A DNA stretch of 64,000 nucleotides, taken from NCBI GenBank assembly GCA_965221075.1, contig OZ244865.1, positions 2,232,001 through 2,296,000 on the forward strand, read 5' to 3'. Positions 35,332-47,952 of the stretch are shown one piece after another. Below the pieces are notes generated by a model. That model was not told the DNA's origin, did not search any database, and saw nothing but the letters and a program-made list of their open reading frames with translations. Within the stretch, counting starts at the first letter, position 1. Each line of letters begins with the position of its first letter. This DNA comes from UBA2970 sp965221075 (lineage in GTDB: Bacteria > Verrucomicrobiota > Verrucomicrobiia > Limisphaerales > AAA164-E04). The position numbers and the translations under genes are program-made.

Positions 35332-36331
35332 AGGTCTTCCAGCCGGACCATCCATCCAGGAAGACCAGCGAGTCCTTTCCGATGCGGCCTGCGGAGAAGA
35401 GGGCCTTCAGGCTGGAGCGGGTGATGGGACCGTGCATTTCGGCATCGAGCATGCAGTACCATTCGGCGCGTTCGGGCACGGCCGCCGCCGCTGCCCCGCT
35501 GTCCGCTCCCCCGTCCGGCTCCCTCTCCGCCCTCCCCGCCTTCCGGGCGGACCTGGACTGGGCCAGCCGCTCGACCACCTCCCCCGCCAGGGCCTTGTAG
35601 GCGGCGGCTCCCGCGCTGAATCGGTCGTAGTGGACGATCGGCTTGCCGTGGCTGGGCGCCTCGGCCATGCGGATGGTGCGGGGAATGCGGGTCCGGAACA
35701 CCTTCTCCCCGAAGTGTTCCTGCACGTCTCCCACCACCTGGTTCGCGTGCTTGGTGCGGGAGTCGAACATGGTCATCACGATCCCCAGGATCTGCAGGCC
35801 GGGATTGGAGCCGGATTCCTGGATCTGCTGTATCACCCGGGTCACGCTGGCGATCCCCTCCAGCGAGAAGTACTCGCACTGCAGCGGAACGATGAGCCAG
35901 TCGGCGGCCACGAAGGCGTTGATGGAGATAAGCGCCAGGGAAGGGGGACAGTCGAAGATCACCACCCGGTAGTCCCCCCGGGCGCGCACCCCCTCCAGAA
36001 GGCGGCTCAGCCGGTGCAGCCGCTGGTCCATTCCGGCCAGCTCCATCTCCGCTCCGCACAGATCGGTCTCCGAGGGAACCAGGTCCAGGTTCTCGAAGTC
36101 GGTGGCGACGATCTTCTCCTCGATCCCCCCCTCGCCCAGGAGGGGATGGTAGAGGCTGCCGCCGGGACTCTTCTCCATGCCCAGTCCGCTGGTGGCGTTG
36201 GCCTGGGAGTCCAGATCCACCAGCAGGGTCCTTTCTCCCAGAGCCGCCAGGCATGCCGCCAGGTTCACCGAAGTGGTGGTCTTGCCGACACCGCCCTTCT
36301 GGTTGACGACGGCAATGACCTGCGTGGGCAT
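35303..36331 (-). CDS. ParA-family ATPase fused to a C-terminal GYF_2-like domain
   Basis: 342-aa protein. Residues 1-255 are a ParA/Soj ATPase: deviant Walker A QKGGVGKTTTSVNLA (residues about 11-25), DLDSQANATSGL, Walker B VIFDCPPSL, and PLQCEYFSLEGI. After a low-complexity linker (ADSGAAAAAVPE) comes a GYF_2 (DUF4339) domain with WYCMLDAEMHGPITRSSLKALF and DSLVFLDGWSGWKTYG. ParA drives positioning of DNA or cargo on the nucleoid; GYF domains bind Pro-rich peptides. No ParB gene is adjacent, which points to a non-plasmid, cargo-type role. The ATG at 36331 is the family-typical start. Confidence 0.88.
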   Translation of the reverse strand: MPTQVIAVVNQKGGVGKTTTSVNLAACLAALGERTLLVDLDSQANATSGLGMEKSPGGSLYHPLLGEGGIEEKIVATDFENLDLVPSETDLCGAEMELAGMDQRLHRLSRLLEGVRARGDYRVVIFDCPPSLALISINAFVAADWLIVPLQCEYFSLEGIASVTRVIQQIQESGSNPGLQILGIVMTMFDSRTKHANQVVGDVQEHFGEKVFRTRIPRTIRMAEAPSHGKPIVHYDRFSAGAAAYKALAGEVVERLAQSRSARKAGRAEREPDGGADSGAAAAAVPERAEWYCMLDAEMHGPITRSSLKALFSAGRIGKDSLVFLDGWSGWKTYGTADELDG

Positions 36332-36383
36332 GTCCCCGAGTAAACCCCGCCGGCGCGGGGAGATCAAGGTTGCCCCCGGCGGC

Positions 36384-37246
36384 CTACTGGCGACGCAGCA
36401 CCGCCCCGACAGGGAAGTGGTCCGAGGGATTGCGCCCCTTCTCCCGGGTGTGGTCGATCCACGCGTTGAGGGCGTCGAAGGCCGGCGAATGGAGCACCCA
36501 GTCGATGCGGGCCCCGTCCCGCCGGTCCTCGAAGGCGGAGAAGGTCCCCTCTCCGGGCGCACGAACGGGATGGACCAGGCGGTAGGAGTCGCGCAGCCCG
36601 TCCTCTCCGCCGACCAGCGCCCGGTAGGGATCGCTTCCCTCGTCCGCATTGAAGTCCCCGGTCAGGATCAGGGAAGGTCCTGCTCCTTCCACCACCGGCG
36701 GACGAGGCGGGCCGACTCCAGCCGGGCCTGGCTTCCCCGGTGGTCGAAATGGGTGTTGGCGAAGAGGAAGGGCCGATCGCCTCCCCGGCGATCGCGCAGC
36801 CGCACCCAGGTGACCATGCGGGACATCGAGGTGTCCCAGCTCCTGCTCCCCGGAACCTCGGGAGTGGCGCTGAGCCAGAAATGCCCCGAACCGAGATTCT
36901 CGAAGCGGTCCTCCCGGTAGAAGAGGGCGCAGTACTCCCCCTTCTCCCTTCCGTCCTCGCGCCCCACCCCCGCGAAGGCGTAGCCCGGAAGCCGCTCCAG
37001 CAGGAAGTCCAGCTGGAACTTCTGCACCTCCTGGGTTCCCAGCAGATCCGGCCCGTCCACCCGGATGGTCTCGGCCACCCTCTCCTTGCGGAACTCCCAG
37101 CTGTTCGCTCCGTCGTTGGCGAGGCCGTAGCGGATGTTGAAGCTCATCACCCGGATCGCCGGCTCGGCAGGTTCCTGGGCGCTTCCCGCGACAAGGAGGG
37201 CCCACGCAGCAGCGACAGCTAGTCCCGACCGGATCGGATTTGACAT
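36384..37246 (-). pseudogene. Endonuclease/exonuclease/phosphatase-family protein, frameshifted
   Basis: The N-terminal frame (from the ATG at 37246 to a stop at 36668) has a signal peptide and the EEP start IRVMSFNIRYGLANDG, the metal Glu in GTQEVQKFQ, and ANTHFDHRGSQARLESA. The rest of the fold (LTGDFNADEGSDPYRAL, ARIDWVLHSPA, SDHFPVGAVLRRQ) continues in another frame to 36384. The change lies near 36670-36690; one additional G in the AAGGAGCAGGACC stretch would restore a single frame. The catalytic GDFN and SDH motifs are lost from the first product. It may be a true pseudogene or a sequencing error. Confidence 0.8.
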
Positions 37247-37272
37247 ATCAATATATTCGGATTCGTTGATAT
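37245..37272. promoter_or_regulatory. AT-rich inverted repeat between divergent EEP and metH genes
   Basis: ATATCAA and TTGATAT, separated by 14 bases, are the most AT-rich bases in the 98-base divergent gap. They overlap the EEP start and lie 73 bases before metH. A promoter/operator role is inferred from position only. No SAM or cobalamin riboswitch was recognised upstream of metH. Confidence 0.3.
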
Positions 37273-37344
37273 TCTGCGTTGTCGCCTTCCGGATGCAAGG
37301 CCATTCTCCGGGAGGCGGATCGGCCTTCCGCCCAAGGCGAGCCA

Positions 37345-41055
<3,711 letters not shown>

Positions 41056-41194
41056 GCAGGCGGCTCCCAGCGGACCTTCCGGGGCCTGCTGCGCTTGTCC
41101 CGCCCCCCGGGGCGGAAGCCCTACGGAACGAATCCGTCCTTGACATTCCAGAACCGAAAACATAGCCACCTGCGTTCCTTCCGCACCATCTGTC

Positions 41195-42511
41195 ATGGCC
41201 GATCGCGCATTTCCCGACATCCCGGACATCTCCTACCAGGGCCCCCAGTCCCGGGATCCCCTCTGCTTCCGCCACTACCAGGCCGAGGAGGAGGTCGAGG
41301 GAAAGGCCATGAAGGACCACCTGCGCTTCTCGGTGGCCTACTGGCACACCTTCCGCAACCCGCTGGCCGATCCCTTCGGAGCGGGCACCGCCCAGCGCCC
41401 CTGGGACGACGGCAGCGGCTCGATCGAGAACGCCCAGCGGCGGGTGCGGGCGGCCTTCGAGTTCTTCGGCAAGCTCGGGGTGCCGTTCTACGCGTTCCAC
41501 GACCGGGACGTGGCCCCCGAGGGGGGCGATCTGGCCGCTAGCCACCGCAACCTGGACCGGGTGGTGGGGACGATGAAGGAGGAGCAGGAGCGCACCGGAG
41601 TCCGGCCGCTGTGGGGCACGGCCTGCCTGTTCAACAGCCCCCACTACATGCACGGGGCGGCCACCAGCTGCAACGCCGACGTGTTCGCCCTGGCCGCGGC
41701 CCAGGCCAAGAAGGCGCTGGAGGTCACCCTGGAGCTCGGCGGGGAGGGCTTCGTCTTCTGGGGAGGGCGCGAAGGCTACGCCACCCTGCTCAACACCGAC
41801 CTGAAGCGGGAGCTGGAGCACCTGGCCCTCTTCCTCCACCTGGCGGTGGACTACAAGAAGGAGATCGGCTTCGAGGGCCAGTTCTACATCGAGCCCAAGC
41901 CCAAGGAGCCCACCAAGCACCAGTACGACTCGGATGCGGCCGCCTGCCTCAACTTCCTCAGGGAGTTCGGCCTGCTGGAGCACTTCAAGCTCAACCTGGA
42001 GACCAACCACGCCACCCTGGCCGGCCACACCATGCACCACGAGATGGAGACCGCCTGCGCGGCCGGGGCCCTGGGCTCGATCGACGCCAACACCGGGGAT
42101 CTGCTCCTGGGCTGGGACACCGACCAGTTCCCCACCGACATCTACCTGACCACCCAGTGCATGCTCACCATCCTCAAGCAGGGCGGGCTAGCTCCCGGCG
42201 GGGTCAACTTCGACGCCAAGGTCCGCCGAGAGAGCTTCACTCCCGAGGATCTGTTCCACGGGCACATCGCGGGAATGGACGCCTTCGCCCGGGGGCTCAA
42301 GATCGCCAGCGCCATCCGGGCCGACGGCAGGCTCTCCCGGTTCGTCTCGGAGCGCTACAGCTCCTGGGACGAGGGGATCGGGGCCCGGATCGAGGGACGC
42401 AGGGCCGGCTTCGGGGACCTCGAGTCCTACATCCTCTCCCAGGGGGGCCCGCGTCCCAACCAGAGCGGCCGCCAGGAGATGCTGGAGAACCTGGTGAACC
42501 AGTTCATCTAG
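41195..42511 (+). CDS. xylA: Xylose isomerase
   Basis: 438-aa divalent-metal enzyme that interconverts D-xylose and D-xylulose (and glucose/fructose). It has the family start (FRHYQAEEEVEGKAMKDHLRFSVAYWHTF), the catalytic His in YAFHDRDVAPEG, metal ligands in FYIEPKPKEPTKHQYD and LNLETNHATLAGHTMHHE, and DANTGDLLLGWDTDQFP. Length is normal. No xylulokinase or transporter gene is adjacent, and the gene stands 139 bases after metH. It implies use of plant-derived pentoses. Confidence 0.98.
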   Translation: MADRAFPDIPDISYQGPQSRDPLCFRHYQAEEEVEGKAMKDHLRFSVAYWHTFRNPLADPFGAGTAQRPWDDGSGSIENAQRRVRAAFEFFGKLGVPFYAFHDRDVAPEGGDLAASHRNLDRVVGTMKEEQERTGVRPLWGTACLFNSPHYMHGAATSCNADVFALAAAQAKKALEVTLELGGEGFVFWGGREGYATLLNTDLKRELEHLALFLHLAVDYKKEIGFEGQFYIEPKPKEPTKHQYDSDAAACLNFLREFGLLEHFKLNLETNHATLAGHTMHHEMETACAAGALGSIDANTGDLLLGWDTDQFPTDIYLTTQCMLTILKQGGLAPGGVNFDAKVRRESFTPEDLFHGHIAGMDAFARGLKIASAIRADGRLSRFVSERYSSWDEGIGARIEGRRAGFGDLESYILSQGGPRPNQSGRQEMLENLVNQFI

Positions 42512-42578
42512 CCCTGGCTTCCGGTAAGGTCCCGATCGGGGGCGGAGTGACGGGAACCCTCGGAGCACATCCCCGCGC

Positions 42579-43364
42579 ATGAATCCCGAGGCACCCCCCG
42601 GAGCGGCGCCGCCGGCCAACATCCTGACCCTCAAGTGGGGGAAGCGCTATGGCCCGGAGTTCGTCAACCGGCTCCATGCCGGGGTGGCGCGCCACCTCTC
42701 CCGCCCCTTCCGCTTCCTGTGCCTCACCGACGACCCCCGGGGGCTGGCTCCCCCGATCGAGCCCCACCCCCTGCCCCCTCTGGATCTCCCCGGACGGTTC
42801 GCCCGGACCACCTGGCTCAAGCTGGGCCTCTTCGCCGACGGCCTGGCCGGCCTCGAGGGCGACTGCCTGTTCCTGGATCTCGACCTGCTCGTCCTCGACG
42901 GCATCGACTGCTTCTTCGACCACCTTCCGGGCCGGCGCTGCATCATCCACAACTGGAAGCAGTCCCACCTCGTGTTCCGCAGGCGTCCCGACGTGGGAAA
43001 CTCCTCGGTGTTCCGCTGGCGCGCGGGCACCACGCAGTTCGTGGTGGACGGCTTCCTCGCCGACCGGGACGCGATCCTGGCCCGCTACGGCTTCAGGGCG
43101 CCCCAGCGCTACCTGACGGTGGGCATCGGGGAGAAGGCATGGTGGCCCGAGGCCTGGGTGCGCAGCTTCAAGCGGCACTCGACCTGGCCCTTCCCCCTGA
43201 ACCTGGCCCTGGCTCCCAGGCTGCCCGGAAACGCCCGGATCCTGGTCTTCCACGGCCGCCCCGACCCCGATCAGGCGCTGAGGGGATACCGGCAGGGCCG
43301 CCTGCACCGGCGGACCCGTCCGGCTCCCTGGATCGCCGGCCACTGGACCGAGGCCGATCGATGA
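42579..43364 (+). CDS. Glycosyltransferase-like protein (GT-A type)
   Basis: 261-aa protein that starts NILTLKWGKRYGPEFVNRLHAGVARH, followed by FLCLTDD and the likely DxD metal/sugar-nucleotide site in LFLDLDLLVLDGID (residues about 93-106). The C-terminal GKARILVFHGRPDP-like block (PGNARILVFHGRPDPDQAL) is usual for capsule or O-antigen glycosyltransferases of this group. The donor and acceptor are unknown. It overlaps the FkbM methyltransferase by 4 bases (ATGA), so the two probably modify the same surface glycan. Confidence 0.75.
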   Translation: MNPEAPPGAAPPANILTLKWGKRYGPEFVNRLHAGVARHLSRPFRFLCLTDDPRGLAPPIEPHPLPPLDLPGRFARTTWLKLGLFADGLAGLEGDCLFLDLDLLVLDGIDCFFDHLPGRRCIIHNWKQSHLVFRRRPDVGNSSVFRWRAGTTQFVVDGFLADRDAILARYGFRAPQRYLTVGIGEKAWWPEAWVRSFKRHSTWPFPLNLALAPRLPGNARILVFHGRPDPDQALRGYRQGRLHRRTRPAPWIAGHWTEADR

Positions 43365-44128
43365 TCCGCAGGCTGAAGAGGGCGTGCGGGATCCACTTCT
43401 CCCTCAAGGCGCTCTGCCGCAATCCCGGGATCCACCTGCTCCAGAGCCTCCGCAGGCACCGCAGCTTCGCCTCCCTTCTCGACCGGCTGGCCGGCCGGCG
43501 ACCGCTGGACATCGTCCAGGTGGGAGCCAACGACGGCCGGGACGAGCTTGGCGAGATGATCCGCGGCAGGCCCGAAAGGGTCCGCAAGGCCCTTCTCCTC
43601 GAGCCCCAGAAGGCCGCCTTCGACCGCCTGGCCGCCAGCCACCGGGACCGTCCCCATGTCCTGTGCCTGAACGCCGCCATCGGTCCGGAGGCGGGACAGC
43701 GCACCCTCCACACCATCAGCCCCGAGGCGGGGGAGATCCTCGAGGTGGGCGACGGGCTGGCCTCCTTCGACAGGGATCATGTGGAGCAGGAGATCCTGGC
43801 CAACAACAAGAGCGGCCTGCCGGTGGATCCACGGCGGCTGGTGGCATCCCTTCCCGTGGCCGTCGCCACCCTGGAGCAGGCGGCCGGGGAGGCGGGCATC
43901 GTCCGTCCGGACGTCCTCATGGTCGACACCGAGGGGTGCGATGCCGAGATCGTCGGAACGGCCCTGGATCTGGGATGGCGTCCCGCCATCCTCCGCTACG
44001 AGCACAAGCAGCTCTCCCGCAGCGACCGCAGGCGGCTCTCCTCCAGGCTGCGCGCCGAGGGATACCGCCTATGGGCCGACCATGCCGATGTCTGGGGCGA
44101 GCTCGCCTCCGGAGCGGATTCCGGCTGA
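43361..44128 (+). CDS. FkbM-family methyltransferase
   Basis: 255-aa SAM-dependent O-methyltransferase. It has a Rossmann start (LDIVQVGANDGRDELGEMIR, residues about 49-68), KALLLEPQKAAFDRLAA, and the FkbM-type VDTEGCDAEIVGTALDLGW with LRYEHKQLS. These enzymes methylate sugars or polyketides. Its coupling with the preceding glycosyltransferase suggests a methylated surface sugar. No further glycan gene follows. Confidence 0.88.
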   Translation: MIRRLKRACGIHFSLKALCRNPGIHLLQSLRRHRSFASLLDRLAGRRPLDIVQVGANDGRDELGEMIRGRPERVRKALLLEPQKAAFDRLAASHRDRPHVLCLNAAIGPEAGQRTLHTISPEAGEILEVGDGLASFDRDHVEQEILANNKSGLPVDPRRLVASLPVAVATLEQAAGEAGIVRPDVLMVDTEGCDAEIVGTALDLGWRPAILRYEHKQLSRSDRRRLSSRLRAEGYRLWADHADVWGELASGADSG

Positions 44129-44699
44129 GCAACAAAGACGGATCGGACGGCCGGATCGCTCCGATCCGGGAACGCCGGGCGCCCTTTCCGGCAGAAGAGA
44201 ATACCGCATGGGCGGCGGCCTCCGGGCGATGGCAGCGCTCGGCGCTTTGCAAGCCGCCGAGCCGGCACCTCGGGCTGCGGCAGACCGAATCCGCCATGTC
44301 CGCAGACGCCTATCCCGGTCCGGAGCCTGCTTGGAACCTATCGGAAGACACGCCTGAATGGACGGAGCGGCAAACCCCGTCCAGGAAAGCCTGCTGCCCC
44401 GACTGTCCCTGAGCCTTCCATGGAGGGCAGGCGAAGCCGTACGCGGCGGACGGATCCAGGCCCGGAACCGCTGCCGGAAGCAGCGAAGCCGGCCGGGGCT
44501 TTCCTCTCCCCGGGAAGAGGCAGCTCCTGCCGATCGACTCGCTCCCCGGATGTCCCTTCCAGCCCGCCGCCCTGTTCCCGAGCAGCTGCCGCTGGATGCC
44601 AGTCTGCGCCTCGGAACGCTGGGTCAAGTCTCGTGGCGGCAGCCGCCGGGCCGTGCGCAGCAAACTGCAGGCCGATCACGAGGAACGTCCGCCTTTCTC
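44129..44699. other. Gene-free stretch
   Basis: About 570 bases between convergent genes. Open frames present are Arg/Pro-rich and lack motifs. It was checked for a cobalamin riboswitch because of a GCTGCCCC-like stretch near 44390, but the other conserved parts are missing. Confidence 0.45.
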
Positions 44700-46454
44700 C
44701 TATCCCCGGTTCTGGGATCGGGGAAAGAGCAGGGTGAAGCTGGCGCCCTCGCCCGGAGCCGATCTGATCCGGATCTCGCCCGAGTGGATCTCGACGATGC
44801 GCCCCACGATGGCCAGGCCGAAGCCCGGCACGCCGCTCTCCTGCCTCCCGTCGAGCAGCGAGCGGAACAGCCGGGAGCGCAGCTCCTCGCTCATGCCCTC
44901 TCCGGTGTCCTCGAACTCCACGGCGTAGTCGTAACCTTCCTCCGCCGGGACCGCGTTCCGGGTGCGGAGGGTCAGGACTCCCCCCTGTCCCATCGCCTCC
45001 ATGGCGTTGAGCGCCAGGTTGAGGAAGGCCTGCTCCAGCATGCCCGCATCGGCCTCCATGCGGACCGGATCCGGACTCCACTGGCAGACCAGCTCGATGC
45101 CCTGCCGCTCGAGCTTGTGCCGGATGAGCAGCCTCAGATCCTCCAGCAGGGCGCCGACCTCCACCCTTCCCCACTGGGGATCCGACTGCCGGGCGAAGTT
45201 CAGAACCCGTTCCACGATCCGGTCCATCTGCTCCATCTTCTCCCCCAGAAGCCGGGCGTCCTTGCGGCGCGGGTCCTCGCTGCCGAACTGCAGATCGAGG
45301 GAATGGTACACCATCTTCATGACGGTGAGGGGATTGCGGATCTCGTGGGCCACCTCCGCGGCCAGCAGCCCCAGGGCCGAATACTTCTCGTTGCGGCGCA
45401 GCTGCTCCTCGATCCCGCGGATCCGCTCGTGGAGCCGCGCCTTCTCGATGGCTCCGCTCGAGGCGGCGGCGAAGGCCGACAGGATGCGGATCTCCTCGTC
45501 GGAGAAGCTGTGCCGGCTGCGGGTGTAGACGCTGAGCACCCCGATGCACGCCTCGGCGTGGATCAGGGGGACCGCCAGCAGGGAGACCAGCCCCTCGGCT
45601 CCCGGCACCGTGGCGTATCCGTGGATCCCCGACTGGCCCACGTCCTCGACCTGCACCGGCCGCAGGCTTCCCACCACCCGGCCGAAGACGCTGTCGGCGA
45701 TCTCCAGGGTCATGTCCGCCCGCCCGGTCCGCCCTTGCAGGCTGTAGGAGCGCAGCTCCAGCCTGGAGCCGCTCCCGTCGAGCAGCAGCAGGGAGGAGAG
45801 GCCGACGGGCATCAGGTTGCAGGCCTCCCGGGTCACCGAATGGAGCGCCTCGTCGAGGTTGAAGGAGGACTGGAGGCTCTGGTTGACGCTGGCCAGCGAC
45901 TCGAACATCCGGGCCCGGTACTCCATCCGCTCGTGGAGCCAGGTGTTGTGGATCACCAGCGAGGCCTGCAGGGCCAGCTCCTCCATCAGCTCCTGGTCCT
46001 CCTCGCCGAAGGCGCCGCGCCGAAGCGAGTCCACCGCGAGCACCCCCCTGGTCTTTCCCTGGATATCGACGGGAGCCGCCAGCTCGGAGCGCACGCCGGG
46101 ACGGATGGGGAGGAAGCGGGGATCCTGGCCCGACTCCCCGATCCGCAGGGCCTTTCCGCTGCAGGCCACCGTTCCGCACAGCCCGTGTCCCATGCGCAGG
46201 GACAGGTCCTCGGTCCCCGGGGGAAGGCCCCGGGCCGCTTCGAGCTCCAGCAGGCCGCTGGTGGGATTGATCAGGAAGACGGAGGCCGAAGCCGCCTGGG
46301 TCAGCTCCAGCGCCGCTTCGAGGATGCTGCTGAGCGCCTGGTGCGGATCCAGGGTGGAGTGGATGTCGCTGCCGATCCGGTAGAGCCGCTGGAAGCGCCC
46401 GCATTTGGCTTTCCAATCGGCCTGGCCGCTGGAAGGCTCTGCCGGGTCAGGCAT
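44700..46454 (-). CDS. Sensor histidine kinase with two GAF domains
   Basis: 584-aa soluble kinase. The first GAF domain spans residues about 35-180 (ASASVFLINPTSG, PVDIQGKTRGVLAVDSL), the second about 205-350 (LSSLLLLDGSG, VPLIHAEACIGVLSVYTR), then a HisKA H-box (LLAAEVAHEIRNPLTVMKM) and HATPase domain (AFLNLALNAMEAM, FEDTGEGMSEE, VPGFGLAIVGRI). No membrane helix, so it is cytoplasmic; GAF ligands are unknown. No response regulator is adjacent. The ATG at 46454 overlaps the divergent VOC start; in-frame ATGs at 46460 and 46472 are alternatives. Confidence 0.92.
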   Translation of the reverse strand: MPDPAEPSSGQADWKAKCGRFQRLYRIGSDIHSTLDPHQALSSILEAALELTQAASASVFLINPTSGLLELEAARGLPPGTEDLSLRMGHGLCGTVACSGKALRIGESGQDPRFLPIRPGVRSELAAPVDIQGKTRGVLAVDSLRRGAFGEEDQELMEELALQASLVIHNTWLHERMEYRARMFESLASVNQSLQSSFNLDEALHSVTREACNLMPVGLSSLLLLDGSGSRLELRSYSLQGRTGRADMTLEIADSVFGRVVGSLRPVQVEDVGQSGIHGYATVPGAEGLVSLLAVPLIHAEACIGVLSVYTRSRHSFSDEEIRILSAFAAASSGAIEKARLHERIRGIEEQLRRNEKYSALGLLAAEVAHEIRNPLTVMKMVYHSLDLQFGSEDPRRKDARLLGEKMEQMDRIVERVLNFARQSDPQWGRVEVGALLEDLRLLIRHKLERQGIELVCQWSPDPVRMEADAGMLEQAFLNLALNAMEAMGQGGVLTLRTRNAVPAEEGYDYAVEFEDTGEGMSEELRSRLFRSLLDGRQESGVPGFGLAIVGRIVEIHSGEIRIRSAPGEGASFTLLFPRSQNRG

Positions 46455-46839
46455 GAGCATCCTCGAACTCAACCACGTCGCCCTCCATGTCGAGGACGTC
46501 GAGGCGAGTTCCCGCTTCTACCGGGAAGTCCTCCAGCTGGAGCCGATCCCCCGTCCGGCCTTCGACTTCCCCGGGGCGTGGTTCCGGCTCGGAGCCCGCC
46601 AGGAGCTGCATCTCATCGGGCAGCGGGACCGGCCGGTCTCCTCCCACCACCGGGGCAGCCACTTCGCTCTGGCGGTCGACAGCCTCGACTGCTGGGAGAG
46701 GCACTTCGCGCGGAAGGGCGCGGAATGGCTCCCGAGACGGAAGCGGCCCGACGGAGCGCTCCAGATCTACGTGAGCGATCCCGACGGTCACTTCGTCGAG
46801 CTCTTCGAGCCTCCCCCCGCCTTGCGGGACCGGGCCTGA
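46453..46839 (+). CDS. VOC-family (glyoxalase/bleomycin-resistance-like) protein
   Basis: 128-aa metal-dependent fold protein: ILELNHVALHVEDVEASSRFYREVLQL at the start and DPDGHFVELFEP near the end supply the paired His/Glu metal ligands of the family. The substrate is unknown. Its start codon shares CATG with the divergent kinase start, and its 3' end overlaps the convergent DJ-1/PfpI gene by 52 bases. Confidence 0.85.
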   Translation: MSILELNHVALHVEDVEASSRFYREVLQLEPIPRPAFDFPGAWFRLGARQELHLIGQRDRPVSSHHRGSHFALAVDSLDCWERHFARKGAEWLPRRKRPDGALQIYVSDPDGHFVELFEPPPALRDRA

Positions 46840-47384
46840 TCCAGCAGCTCCATCCAGGCCCCCATGTAGCGGCCGTGGTCGTGGTAGGTGCGGCCCGAGA
46901 CCAGGTTGCGATCCACCACGCAGGGCTCGTCCACGAAGATCCCCCCGCACACCTCCAGGTCGAAGCGGCACTTGGGCACCGTCGCCATGCGACGCCCCTG
47001 GAGGCATCCGGCCATGGCCGGAATCTCCACTCCGTGGCAGACGCTGGCGATGGGAGCGTCCCGCTCGAAGAAGCTGCGGGCGATCTCCTGCAGATGCGGA
47101 TCGTAGCGCAGGTACTCCGGGGCCCGGCCTCCGCTGAAGAAGATGCCGAGGTACTCCTCGGGCCGCACGTCGGCGAAGGCCACGTCGGCCTTCAGCGTGT
47201 ATCCCTCCCACTCTTTGGTGATGGTCCAGCCGGGCCTGACCTCGTGCATCACCAGCTGGTAGAGGCGCAGCTCCGGTGCCGCCACCACCGGAACGTAGCC
47301 CCCCTCGATCAGCCGGTGGTAGGGATAGAGGGTGTCCATCGTCTCGGAAGCGTCCCCGACCACCAGCAGCACCCGCTCCTTCAT
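46788..47384 (-). CDS. DJ-1/PfpI-family protein
   Basis: 198-aa class I glutamine-amidotransferase-like protein. It starts RVLLVVGDASETMDTLYPYHRLIEGG, and the nucleophile Cys lies in APIASVCHGVEIPAMAGCLQGR (residues about 110-131). Family members act as glyoxalases, deglycases or proteases; the function here is unassigned. A good ribosome binding site (AGGAGG, 10 bases upstream) supports the ATG at 47384. The 3' end overlaps the VOC gene on the other strand. Confidence 0.9.
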   Translation of the reverse strand: MKERVLLVVGDASETMDTLYPYHRLIEGGYVPVVAAPELRLYQLVMHEVRPGWTITKEWEGYTLKADVAFADVRPEEYLGIFFSGGRAPEYLRYDPHLQEIARSFFERDAPIASVCHGVEIPAMAGCLQGRRMATVPKCRFDLEVCGGIFVDEPCVVDRNLVSGRTYHDHGRYMGAWMELLDQARSRKAGGGSKSSTK

Positions 47385-47562
47385 GTCATTCGTTCCTCCT
47401 GGCCGGGGAGGCTCCCGAGCCTCCCGACGGCTCCCCTACTTTCCCTCCCTTCGCCCGGCCCGCAAGCCCCTTCCCTCCTTTCGCGGTTGATTCCCGCGTC
47501 CCCCGGAGCTACTGTCCCTGCGCGGGCGGCGCCGGGAGGCCCCGGCCAGGACCTGCCGAACC

Positions 47563-47913
47563 ATGAGCGAGACAAGCCGCAAGCCCGAGATCGTAGCCTA
47601 CCTGAAGCCCCACTGCGGGTGGAGCGAGGGCGTTCGGGCGGTGATGCGCAAGTACGACCTCGGCTACGAGGACCGGGACATCATCAACAACCCCGCCTGG
47701 AGGCAGGAGATGATCGAGAAGAGCGGCCAGATGCTCAGTCCCTGCGTGGTGGTGGACGGCTCCATGCTGGCCGACGTGAGCGGCGAGGAAGTCGAGGCCT
47801 ACCTGCTGGCCAACAAGCTGGTGGGCCCCTCGGGCCGCCAGGCCGACGCCCCCCTCAACTCCCCCTGCCCCGACGAGGAGCACCCGGAGCAGGACATGCA
47901 CTTCCGCAGCTGA
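47563..47913 (+). CDS. Glutaredoxin-like protein with CxxS motif
   Basis: 116-aa thioredoxin-fold protein. The active-site position reads CGWS (residues about 18-21) instead of CxxC, with SPCVVVDGSMLADVSGEEVEAYL as the typical cis-Pro and glutathione-binding segment. Monothiol glutaredoxins carry CGFS and move Fe-S clusters, but this one lacks the rest of that signature, so a redox or binding role is equally possible. The acidic C-terminal tail (DEEHPEQD) is unusual. Confidence 0.8.
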   Translation: MSETSRKPEIVAYLKPHCGWSEGVRAVMRKYDLGYEDRDIINNPAWRQEMIEKSGQMLSPCVVVDGSMLADVSGEEVEAYLLANKLVGPSGRQADAPLNSPCPDEEHPEQDMHFRS

Positions 47914-47952
47914 CGCGCCCGGGGACCGGGAGTCCCGGAGGGGTCCCGCCCC

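Noticed and set aside
37247..37344. Possible SAM or cobalamin riboswitch before metH
   Set aside because: The gap is only 98 bases and lacks the conserved core of either class.
44360..44460. Cobalamin-riboswitch-like GCTGCCCC segment
   Set aside because: The other B12-box parts and paired helices are missing, and the neighbouring genes are not cobalamin-related.
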